From Sorangium aterium (GTDB taxonomy: Bacteria > Myxococcota_A > Polyangia > Polyangiales > Polyangiaceae), in NCBI RefSeq assembly GCF_028368935.1, contig NZ_JAQNDK010000003.1, positions 930,001 through 994,000 on the forward strand: 64,000 bases of DNA, written 5' to 3'. Position 1 is the first letter of the stretch. Every line of letters starts with the position of its first letter. The notes below the pieces were generated by a model. The model saw only the letters and a list, made by a program, of their open reading frames with translations. It was not told where the DNA came from and did not search any database. Below, in pieces: positions 35,892 through 43,611 of the stretch. The translations under genes and the position numbers were made by a program.

Positions 35892-36494
35892 TCAGCCGAA
35901 GAGCTGCATCACCGAGGCGCTCTCGGTGACGTAGGCGAACGCGTTGCTCATGCAGAGGATCGCGGCGTCGTGGAGCTCCCGTGAGGTCCCGGCCACGGCG
36001 TCGACCGGGAGCAGCACGCGGTAATCCAGGTTCCTCGCGGTGAGCACGGTGCTGAGCACGCAGATGTTCGTGCACACGCCGCAGCAGATGAGGTTCTCCA
36101 CCCGCTTGCACCGGAGCAGCAGGTCGAGGTCGGTGCCCAGAAAACAGTCGTAGCGCCGCTTGGTGAAGATCCGATGATCCTGCGGCTCGATCCGCAGCCC
36201 ATCGACCATGTCGGCGCCGCGGGATCCCTCGAGGCAGTGCAGCGGCTCGAACTCCAGCTCGATGCCGAAGTCGCACCGATCGGCCCTGTGCATCTCCTGC
36301 GTGAAGACGACGGGCAGCTCACGCCCTCTCGCCCACGCGACGAGCGCGTTGATTCTCCGCACGATCTCGAGCGCCCCGCGCGCTTCGCAGGGCGCGCCCT
36401 CCTCGACGAAGTCCCGCTGCATGTCGATGACGAGGAGGGCGGTATTGGCAGGGTGGACTTTGTCGAGGGGCAACGGGCGGATACGCGGCGTCAT
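35892..36494 (-). CDS. Isochorismatase-family cysteine hydrolase
   Basis: A 200-residue cysteine hydrolase with a complete Asp-Lys-Cys triad: Asp24 in LVIDMQRDF, Lys112 in IFTKRRYDCF and Cys145 in CCGVCTNICVLST. Relatives hydrolyse isochorismate, nicotinamide, N-carbamoylsarcosine, biuret or ureidoacrylate. ATG 36494 starts MTPRIRPLPLDK; a GTG at 36527 is in frame but neither has a strong ribosome site. As the first gene of an operon ending in a deaminase and containing an importer, it is likely to open or deaminate an imported amide. Confidence 0.9.
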   Translation of the reverse strand: MTPRIRPLPLDKVHPANTALLVIDMQRDFVEEGAPCEARGALEIVRRINALVAWARGRELPVVFTQEMHRADRCDFGIELEFEPLHCLEGSRGADMVDGLRIEPQDHRIFTKRRYDCFLGTDLDLLLRCKRVENLICCGVCTNICVLSTVLTARNLDYRVLLPVDAVAGTSRELHDAAILCMSNAFAYVTESASVMQLFG

Positions 36495-36783
36495 CGCGGG
36501 TCTGACCGCTCGACGCGCGGGGGACACCGGGCGCGGCGAGCTCGCTGAGGGGTGGTGAAGAGGTGAACCGGCCCGCTCTACACCAGCCGGGAATGAAGCG
36601 TCAAAAGGCTGAACGGAATGTAACCGGCGCCTCGCCGGAGGGTCAAGCGAGACCTGGCGCGTGAGGACTTCGAGGGGGCGCGAGGCCGGCTGTTACGTGG
36701 AAGGCCGCGGGGAAGGATGCGTGGAAGAGCATGTGCGGGGGAGTGGGACAGGTCTGCTGGTGTCTCTCGATGTCTCTCGCCAT

Positions 36784-37788
36784 CTACGGTGGCGCCATCG
36801 GATGCACGCGGGCCATGGCCTTCCGCCGCGCCATCGCGTAACGCACACCGGCCCGGAGATCTCTCAGGAGGACGATCCCCTCCAGCGTCTCGCCGAGGCT
36901 CGCGAGCGCTGCGGCGGTGCTCGCGGACATCCCCACTAGGACGCACTCGGCGCCGAGCAGGCGCGCGGCGTGCACCGTGCGCAGGAGGTGGTGCGCGACG
37001 GCGCTGTCGATCATCGGGACGCCGGTGAGATCGACGATCACGAGCTCGGCGTCGTGGCGCTCCACGCCTTGCAGGAGGGCCTCCATGAGCTGGCTGCCCC
37101 GCGCCGTGTCGAGATGGCCGATGAGCGGCACGAGGATGATGCCGTGCTCGATGGGCAGGACCGGGGTCGAGAGAGCGGCTATCGTCTCGAGCAGGCGCGA
37201 TTGGATGGCGAGGAGATCGGCCTCGGTGCTCCGCAGGGCCTCTTCCGTCCTCTTTCGTGCGGTCATGTCGACCACGACCCCGACCATCCCGATCACGCGC
37301 CCGCTCGCGTCGCGGAACGGGACGTTGTTCTCCAGCGTCCAGCCGTCGCTCCCGTCCTCGAGCTTCCACTGGAGCTCCACGTTGAGCCGCGGGATCCCCT
37401 CCGACATGATGTTCTCGTCGTTGTCGCGGTAGCTGCGCGCGACCTCTTCGACGAAAATGTCCTCATCGCGCTTCCCGATGATCCTGTCGGCCGAGAGGTG
37501 ATAGTGCGCCGCGTAGGCCTTGTTGACGGCGAGGTACCGGTGGTGTCGATCCTTGAAGAACACCATCGCCGGGATCGCGTCGAGCATCGCGACGTACCCC
37601 GAGGCCTCCGCCGCGAAGAGGCTGGCCAGGAGCCCAGGATCGCGCTCGTCTGGCTGCGCCTCGTGCGTCGCCGCGCCCGGCTGCTGCGCCTCGGCCAGCG
37701 CCTGCTCCAGCTCCGCGACGCGCCTGCGGAGCGCCGCGACCTGCTCGTTGAGCAGCGTCTGGGGATCTGGATCTGAAAAACACTGCAT
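36784..37788 (-). CDS. PAS-STAS domain regulator (RsbR-like)
   Basis: A 334-residue protein. After a coiled-coil (residues 12-36), a PAS domain runs from ~66 to ~185 (YVAMLDAIPAMVFFKDRHHR, DGWTLENNVPFRDASGRVIG, VVVDMTARKRTEEAL). The C-terminal STAS domain (~220-325) contains PIEHGIILVPLIGHLDTARG and IVDLTGVPMIDSAVAHHLLR; the last stretch is the phosphorylation region of the RsbR/SpoIIAA family. It is probably a sensory component of a stressosome-like or anti-sigma pathway; no partner genes are adjacent. I chose ATG 37788 because a promoter with perfect TTGACA lies just upstream; an ATG at 37848 would precede that promoter. Confidence 0.9.
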   Translation of the reverse strand: MQCFSDPDPQTLLNEQVAALRRRVAELEQALAEAQQPGAATHEAQPDERDPGLLASLFAAEASGYVAMLDAIPAMVFFKDRHHRYLAVNKAYAAHYHLSADRIIGKRDEDIFVEEVARSYRDNDENIMSEGIPRLNVELQWKLEDGSDGWTLENNVPFRDASGRVIGMVGVVVDMTARKRTEEALRSTEADLLAIQSRLLETIAALSTPVLPIEHGIILVPLIGHLDTARGSQLMEALLQGVERHDAELVIVDLTGVPMIDSAVAHHLLRTVHAARLLGAECVLVGMSASTAAALASLGETLEGIVLLRDLRAGVRYAMARRKAMARVHPMAPP

Positions 37789-38373
37789 TACAGGGGACCA
37801 CGTTTCGGCCGGACCACAGTGAACGCATGATTGTCGGGGGCGCAACACTTGTCAAGTATTCGATATCCGCTCTCGACTCACGGCGTGTCGCCGGTGCGGC
37901 CCGGGAGGTGCGGGGCATGTCGACCAAGACGTTTCGCGCGCTCGCCCCGTGCAGGCGCCGGCGCCCGCGTCACGCGCCGTTCGAGCTGGACCCGTGCTCA
38001 TTCGTCAGCACCGCACCTGCGGAGAGCGGGGGTTCGCGTCGTTCAGCACGGACGATGCATGGCGGCGCCGCGTGGGGTCGAGCAAGCGACGTGGACCTGT
38101 AATTCGTTGTCTTGCAGGTTTCAATTTCGGGTCGGGTGGCACGACCGAGACGCCTTGAACGATCGGCTCTCCCCTGGTCGAGACGAGCCGTGGCCGGGCG
38201 TGGCTCAGCGGCTCGCGCGGGCCGCCGTGCCTTCGCCGGCGGCGGCGCAGACCGGGGCGTGAGCGTTTCGGGCGCACCAATGAGCGCCGCGGGCGCGCGC
38301 CGCGCGGCGACCCGGCGCAGGGTAGGCGCACCAGCCGGCGCGTCGCCGGCCCGTTCACACGAGAGATCACACC
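37789..38373. other. 585-bp divergent intergenic region
   Basis: Holds the promoter of the PAS-STAS gene near 37827-37855 and presumably that of the SMP-30-like gene at 38374. No further gene or RNA could be supported. Confidence 0.5.
37827..37855 (-). promoter_or_regulatory. Candidate sigma-70 promoter of the PAS-STAS gene
   Basis: On the minus strand TTGACA (37850-37855) is followed after 17 nt by AATCAT (37827-37832). This places the transcript start about 30 nt before ATG 37788. The -35 box also lies within an 11-bp palindrome, ACTTGTCAAGT (37847-37857), a possible operator. Confidence 0.55.
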
Positions 38374-39291
38374 ATGAAAACGCAATCGAAACGCGCCGCC
38401 GCGGTCCTCGCCTGCCTCTCTGCCGTCCTCCCGGCGTGCGCCGAGAGCGAGGCCCCGGCCGCACCGGAGCTCCGCCGCGTCGGCGGCTTCAGCACACCCG
38501 AGTCCGTGCTCCACGACGAGGAGCGCGACGTTTACCTGGTCTCGAACATCGTCGGCTCACCCGTCGAGAAGGACGACCGCGCGTTCATCTCGCGCGTCTC
38601 GCCGGACGGCGAGGTCCTCGATTTGACATGGATCGACGGCGCGTCGGAGGGCGTGACGCTGAACGCCCCGAAGGGCATGGCCATCGCGGGCGGCAGGCTC
38701 TATGTGGCCGATATCGACGCGATCCGCGTCTTCGACGCGAGCGACGGCGCGCCGATCGAGGACATCGAGGTGGCCGGCGCCGGCTTGCTCAACGATGTCG
38801 CGGCCATGCCCGACGGGTCGATCGTGGTCTCGGACTCCGGCGTGGCCATCGAGGACGGCGCGTTCGCCTCGATCGGCACCGATGCGCTCGTCTCGGTCGA
38901 TCCGGGCGGGGAGGTCTCCCGGTTGATCGCGGATCCCGCGCTGCCGCACCCGAACGGCGTGGCGTGCGCGGAAGGCGAGATCTGGGTGGCTTACCTCGGC
39001 GCAGCGCGGGTCGACGCGCTCGACGCCTCGGGGAAGCTCCGGCGCGAGATCTCCCTGCCCGCTGGCACGCTGGACGGCCTCGTGCGCCTCGACGACGGCC
39101 GGCTCCTCGTGTCGAGCTGGGACGCGGGCGCCGTCTTCGAGATCGACCCCGCCGGGGACGCGGCGCCGCGCGTCTCCACGCTCGCGGCGGATCTCCCGAG
39201 CCCCGCCGATCTCGGCTGGGATCGCGCGAGAGATCGCCTGCTCGTCCCGCTCTTCAACGACGGCGAGATCGTCCTGCTCGACGTGAAGTGA
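38374..39291 (+). CDS. SMP-30/gluconolactonase-like lipoprotein
   Basis: A 305-residue propeller-type protein with a lipoprotein signal ending in LPAC (Cys22). Blade motifs are STPESVLHDEERDVYLVSNI, GMAIAGGRLYVADIDAIRVF, AMPDGSIVVSDSGVAIEDG and PNGVACAEGEIWVAYLGAAR. It resembles the SMP-30 family more than kelch or NHL proteins, and unlike its relative at 28772 it is exported. Catalytic metal residues are not obvious, so it may only bind. It is upstream of and codirectional with the AraC regulator, 115 bp apart. Confidence 0.82.
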   Translation: MKTQSKRAAAVLACLSAVLPACAESEAPAAPELRRVGGFSTPESVLHDEERDVYLVSNIVGSPVEKDDRAFISRVSPDGEVLDLTWIDGASEGVTLNAPKGMAIAGGRLYVADIDAIRVFDASDGAPIEDIEVAGAGLLNDVAAMPDGSIVVSDSGVAIEDGAFASIGTDALVSVDPGGEVSRLIADPALPHPNGVACAEGEIWVAYLGAARVDALDASGKLRREISLPAGTLDGLVRLDDGRLLVSSWDAGAVFEIDPAGDAAPRVSTLAADLPSPADLGWDRARDRLLVPLFNDGEIVLLDVK

Positions 39292-39406
39292 GCCGGCGGA
39301 GCAGCGCTTTGGGCCGAGGGGCGGCGCGGTTACGCTGCGCCGCCCCGGCCGGCCCCGCGCTGTGTCTCCGCGGCGAGAGACGCGCCCTTTTCAATCAGGA
39401 GCGACG

Positions 39407-40396
39407 ATGAAGACCCATCTCACCCGACTGCTCGAGCCCACCGATCAAGCCCAGGCCTGGGGCGCGCTCAGAGAGGCCATCTCCCGCCTGGAGCGCACGT
39501 CCTCGGCGAGCGGCGCCGGCCTGGCCCGATGGCTCGGCGTCTTCACCCGCACGCGCGAGCGGATAACGATACAGCGGCTCTCCCGGCCGCTCGTCGTGCT
39601 CATCCTCGACGGCGCGAAGCGGATCTTCCTCGACGGCCCGGACGGCAACACGCGCCTCGTCGCCCGGGAGGGGCAGATACTGCTCGTGCCGCAGGGCATC
39701 CCCCTCGAGCTGGTGAACGAGCCCGATCCGGAGCGCGGCGCGTACCGCTCGTTCACGATCGAGCTCTTGAGCGAGGTCGACGAGCGGCTCCAGCGCCGCT
39801 ATCCCACGCTCTGCGTCCAGCGGGGGCTCGGCGGCTTCGAGGCGGATCGGCCGCACCTGCTGCGCTCCGCGATGCCGTCGATCCAGGCGCTGATCCACCT
39901 CGTGAACACGCTCCTCCTGCCCGGCGCGCATGCGCTGCTCATCGAGCACCGGCTGGAGGATCTCATCCTGACCCTGCTCCTGCAGCACCGGGAGCAGCTC
40001 GACGAGGCGCGCGCCGCCTCGTCGACGCTGGCGCTCGATCCGACGCTCGCGGTGCGGGCGCTGGTGCGCCGCGATCCGGCGCGCCCGTGGGCGGCCCCGG
40101 AGGTCGCGCGCGCGCTCGGGGTGAGCGACGCGACGCTGCGCCGCCGGCTCGGCGCGAAGGGGGTCTCGTTCAGGGCCCTGCTGTGGAAGGAGCGCCTCGA
40201 TCTCGCCAAGGCGCTCCTGCGCTCGGGCCGCCACGGCGTGCTGGAGGTCGCGACGGCCTGCGGCTACGACTCGGCGTCGCGCTTCGCCGAGCAGTTCCGG
40301 CGCTCCGAGGGGGTCAGCCCCTCGGAGTACCGCGCGCGACACCGGGCGAGCGCGAACGACTGCTGGAGCGAAGAGCCCGAGCTCGACGCGAGGTGA
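39407..40396 (+). CDS. AraC-family transcriptional regulator
   Basis: A 329-residue regulator. The N-terminal ~200 residues form a cupin-like sensing domain (ERITIQRLSRPLVVLILDGA, GQILLVPQGIPLELVNEPDP). The C-terminus has the double helix-turn-helix of the family: APEVARALGVSDATLRRRLG and VLEVATACGYDSASRFAEQF, ending in GVSPSEYRARH. ATG 39407 follows AGGAG at 7-8 nt; the earlier ATG at 39362 is less likely. It converges with the pirin gene, 34 bp apart. The inducer is unknown. Confidence 0.92.
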   Translation: MKTHLTRLLEPTDQAQAWGALREAISRLERTSSASGAGLARWLGVFTRTRERITIQRLSRPLVVLILDGAKRIFLDGPDGNTRLVAREGQILLVPQGIPLELVNEPDPERGAYRSFTIELLSEVDERLQRRYPTLCVQRGLGGFEADRPHLLRSAMPSIQALIHLVNTLLLPGAHALLIEHRLEDLILTLLLQHREQLDEARAASSTLALDPTLAVRALVRRDPARPWAAPEVARALGVSDATLRRRLGAKGVSFRALLWKERLDLAKALLRSGRHGVLEVATACGYDSASRFAEQFRRSEGVSPSEYRARHRASANDCWSEEPELDAR

Positions 40397-40430
40397 GGGA
40401 TCGGCGCCCCGGCACGCGGTAACGAGGGGC

Positions 40431-41561
40431 TCAGCCCGCCTTGTCGATGCGGCCGTCGGGGTAGCGCGCGAAGCGGCCTTCCGCGCGTCCGTGGACCGGG
40501 CCGTCGCTCGGCCACGGCCATCCGCCGAAGCCCGTCCGCCGGTAGTCGAGGAAGGCCTGCTGGACCTCCGCCATCGAGGTCATCACGAAGGGGCCGTGTT
40601 GCGCGACGGGCTCGCCGATGGGCTGGCCCTGGAGGAGCAGGAGCTCGGCCTCGTCGGGGCCGTTCTCGAGCAGCGCGGCGGCGCCGTCGCGGAGCGTGAT
40701 CCTGTGGGCCGCGGGGACGCGGCGGGCGCCGACGCGCAGCTCGGCGCCGCGGAAGAAGTAGAGCGCGCGGTTCGTGCCGGGGGAGGCGGCCGGCAGCGTG
40801 AACCGCGCGCCCGGGGCCATCTTGAGCGTCCAGATCGCCACGTCGGACGCCGCGCGCGCCGCCCACGACCTCGGCGGCGGGGCCGGCGGGCGGAGCTCGC
40901 CGAGGCGGCCGGCGACGATCGTGATCTCGGTCGCCTTGCCCGCGGCGTCGCGCGCGATCTGCCTGGGGATCGTGTCGCCCCACAGCATCACGAAGTGCGG
41001 CTCGGCGAGCTTGTCGGCGCGCGGCAGGTTGAGCCAGATCTGGAAGAGCTCGAGCGGGTTGGGCCCGTCCTTCTCGACGAGCGGGAACATCTCCGCGTGG
41101 ACGATGCCGCCCCCCGCCGTGAGCCACTGGACGTCGCCGCGCCCATAGCGCGCGGCCGCGCCGAGCGAGTCCGCGTGATCGACGAGCCCGCGCCGCACGA
41201 CCGTCACGGTCTCGAAGCCGCGGTGCGGGTGCTGCGGGAAGCCGGGGACCACGTCGCCGTGGTACATGCGCCAGCCGTCCTTGCCCGCGAAGTCGCGCCC
41301 GATGGCGCGGCCCGCGAGCGAGGCGGCCGGGCCCATCCGCTCGTTGCCGGCCGGATACGCGTCGTCGTGGTGGACGCAGAACAGGAAGGGGTCGAGCGTC
41401 TCCCAGGGGAACCCGAGCGGCGCCACGTCGCGGACGACGTCCGCCGCGGCGAGCGCGGCTTCGTCGGTGCGCTCGGGCGAGGGCGGGGAGGGGTCGCACG
41501 CGGCGACGACGGGCGTTGCGGCGAGGGCGCCGAGGGCGGTGCGGCGATCCATGGGGCTCAT
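40431..41561 (-). CDS. Pirin family protein with exported N-terminus
   Basis: A 376-residue protein with two cupin barrels. The N-terminal cupin has the pirin metal site HPHRGFETVTVV with GDVQWLTAGGGIVHAEMFP, giving the H-x-H, H and E ligands. The C-terminal pirin domain follows after FQIWLNLPRADKL. Most bacterial pirins are cytoplasmic redox or quercetinase-like proteins, but this one begins MDRRTALGALAATPVVAACD, a Tat/lipoprotein-like signal with lipobox VAAC, suggesting that it is exported. It starts at ATG 41561 (41552 also possible) without a clear ribosome site. Confidence 0.9.
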   Translation of the reverse strand: MSPMDRRTALGALAATPVVAACDPSPPSPERTDEAALAAADVVRDVAPLGFPWETLDPFLFCVHHDDAYPAGNERMGPAASLAGRAIGRDFAGKDGWRMYHGDVVPGFPQHPHRGFETVTVVRRGLVDHADSLGAAARYGRGDVQWLTAGGGIVHAEMFPLVEKDGPNPLELFQIWLNLPRADKLAEPHFVMLWGDTIPRQIARDAAGKATEITIVAGRLGELRPPAPPPRSWAARAASDVAIWTLKMAPGARFTLPAASPGTNRALYFFRGAELRVGARRVPAAHRITLRDGAAALLENGPDEAELLLLQGQPIGEPVAQHGPFVMTSMAEVQQAFLDYRRTGFGGWPWPSDGPVHGRAEGRFARYPDGRIDKAG

Positions 41562-41768
41562 CGTCTCATCGTAAGGTGGACCTCATGGAGGGACAACGGT
41601 GCGAGCGCGCAACGCGGCGTTGCGCCGGGAGCAACCCGCGCAATGCGCGAGCCGAGGTGAGCAGGGAAGCGGTGAGGGTGCGCGTGAGGGCATGGGCGCG
41701 GCGAGTCGCGGCGCTTTTTCGCGTCGAGGCGGGGCGGGCGCGCTCGGAGTCGACTAGAGTCAACCCTC

Positions 41769-42992
41769 GTGTCCAGACAGCGCTCCGAATCGAGCATCAT
41801 CTTCCTTGTCGCAGCGGTCCAGTTCATCAACATCCTCGACTTCGTGATGGTGATGCCGCTCGGGCCCGACTTCGCGGTCGCCCTCGGCATCCCGATGTCC
41901 AGCATCGGCTTCATCGGCGGCAGCTACACGGCGGCGGCCGCGATCTCGGGCCTCGCCGGTGCGTTCTTCCTCGACCGCTTCGACCGCCGCAGCGCGCTCG
42001 CCGTGGCGATGCTCGGCCTCGTCGCCGGCACGGCGGCCGGGGGCTTCGCGACGGGGCTCCCGAGCCTCATGGCGGCGCGCGTGCTCGCGGGGGCGTTCGG
42101 CGGGCCCGCGACATCCGTCTCGTTCTCGATCGTCGCCGACGTTATCCCGCCCGAGCGGCGCGGCAAGGCGATGGGCGTCGTGATGGCCTCGTTCTCGGTC
42201 GCCTCGGTGCTCGGCGTCCCCGCCGGGCTGGAGCTCGCGCGTCGCGGGGGCTTTCCGCTGCCGTTCTTCGCGGTCGCGGCGCTCGGGCTGCTCGTCGCCG
42301 GGCTCGCGATCTTCCTCCTGCCGTCGATGCGGGATCACCTGACCGACGCGCGGCCGTCCGGCAGCTCGCTCGGCGATCTCGGCGCGCTCCTCGGCCGGCC
42401 GATCGTGCTGCTCTCGTACGCGACGACGGCGATCCTGACGGTGGCGTCGTTCCTGGTGATCCCCAACATCTCTGCGTACGTGCAGTACAACCTCGGGTAT
42501 CCGCGCGAGCGGCTCGGGCTGCTCTACTTCGTGGGGGGCCTTGTGAGCTTCTTCGCGATGCGGGCCGTGGGCCCGTTGGTGGACCGCTTCGGCGCGTTCC
42601 AGACGGGCTCGGTGGGGGCGGTGGTGCTCGTGAGCGTCCTGTACGCGGGGTTCGTCTCGTATACGCCGGGGCTGCCGGTGCTCGCCATCTTCATCGTCTT
42701 CATGCTGGGCATGACGTTCCGCAACGTCTCGCACAACACGCTGACGTCGAAGGTGCCGCGCCCCGCCGAGCGAGCGCGCTTCACCTCGATGCAGTCGGCC
42801 GTGCAGCACATGGCGTCCGCGCTCGCCGCGTTCTCGTCGGCCAGGCTGCTCCACGAGCTGCCGGACCACCGCCTCGACGGCATGCCGGTCGTCGCGGGGC
42901 TGTCGATCGTGTTCACGGTGGCGCTGCCGCTGCTGTTCCTGGGGATCGAGCGGCGCGTCGCGCTCGCGGCGGTCGGGCGCCCGGCCCCCTGA
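41769..42992 (+). CDS. MFS transporter
   Basis: A 407-residue major facilitator transporter with about 12 membrane segments. The first loop has the family motif region DRFDRRSALAVAMLG, and MAARVLAGAFGGPATSVSFS covers helix 4. A central cytoplasmic loop (MRDHLTDARPSGSSLGD) separates the halves. It resembles drug/sugar efflux members with a GPDFAVALGIPMSSIGFIGG start. The start is GTG 41769 with no Shine-Dalgarno sequence; a TAGAGT box about 9 nt upstream hints at a leaderless transcript. The substrate is unknown. Confidence 0.9.
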   Translation: MSRQRSESSIIFLVAAVQFINILDFVMVMPLGPDFAVALGIPMSSIGFIGGSYTAAAAISGLAGAFFLDRFDRRSALAVAMLGLVAGTAAGGFATGLPSLMAARVLAGAFGGPATSVSFSIVADVIPPERRGKAMGVVMASFSVASVLGVPAGLELARRGGFPLPFFAVAALGLLVAGLAIFLLPSMRDHLTDARPSGSSLGDLGALLGRPIVLLSYATTAILTVASFLVIPNISAYVQYNLGYPRERLGLLYFVGGLVSFFAMRAVGPLVDRFGAFQTGSVGAVVLVSVLYAGFVSYTPGLPVLAIFIVFMLGMTFRNVSHNTLTSKVPRPAERARFTSMQSAVQHMASALAAFSSARLLHELPDHRLDGMPVVAGLSIVFTVALPLLFLGIERRVALAAVGRPAP

Positions 42993-43000
42993 GGCTGCTG

Positions 43001-43028
43001 GCCGACGGCGGACGAGCGCGGCGTCGGC
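43001..43028. terminator. Stem-loop between converging genes
   Basis: GCCGACGGCG pairs with CGGCGTCGGC with one mismatch and an 8-nt loop, just after the MFS stop and before the end of the small membrane-protein gene. Confidence 0.4.
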
Positions 43029-43067
43029 GGCGGGATGGGCCGGAGATCGCAGCAGGACGCCTCCCCG

Positions 43068-43421
43068 TCAGCGGGCAGGCTCCATCTGCGAGAAGCGGTA
43101 AGCCCCCACGGTGGCGGCGATGGACGAGAGGACGAGGAGCGCGAGCGCGAGCCCGATGTTGTTGAGCGACTCGCCGATGCCGACGAGCCATATCCAGCGC
43201 GTGTCGGGGTCCACCGCGCCGATGTACGTGAGCGATTTGATCGTGCCGCTGACGAACCCGAGCCCGCCGGCCACCAGCGTCAGGATACCGAGGCTCACCT
43301 GGAGGGGTACGAAGCGCCGCTCGGGCGAGATGGCATAACGGACGGATGCGGCCAGGAGCAGCAGCCCGAAGACGAGTGTCGGAAACATGCCCCAGCCGCC
43401 CATGTGGAAAGCTTCAGCCAT
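43068..43421 (-). CDS. Small integral membrane protein, MotA/ExbB-like
   Basis: A 117-residue protein that is almost entirely membrane-spanning: FPTLVFGLLLLAASVRYAIS, LQVSLGILTLVAGGLGFVSG and IGLALALLVLSSIAATVGAY. The order and the GESLNNIGLAL stretch recall the core of MotA/TolQ/ExbB proton-channel subunits, but it is too short for a full one and no partner (ExbD/MotB) is nearby. ATG 43421 is preceded by AAGGAGG at 8 nt. It is divergent from the FHA regulator. The function is unassigned. Confidence 0.78.
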   Translation of the reverse strand: MAEAFHMGGWGMFPTLVFGLLLLAASVRYAISPERRFVPLQVSLGILTLVAGGLGFVSGTIKSLTYIGAVDPDTRWIWLVGIGESLNNIGLALALLVLSSIAATVGAYRFSQMEPAR

Positions 43422-43611
43422 GACGAGTGCCTCCTTCGATAGCGCTCTTGACAGGCGCCGGCGGCGAAGGTTCCGGGGCGGGAGAGGGGTTCCTTCGAAG
43501 CGCCCCGGCCACGCCATCCACGCTTGAGCCGCGGAAAGCGCTGTGGTCCGTCGCTGACCCGAGAGGCTCGCAGCTTGCATGGGCGCGGGCTTCGACTATA
43601 GCCTCGGGCTG

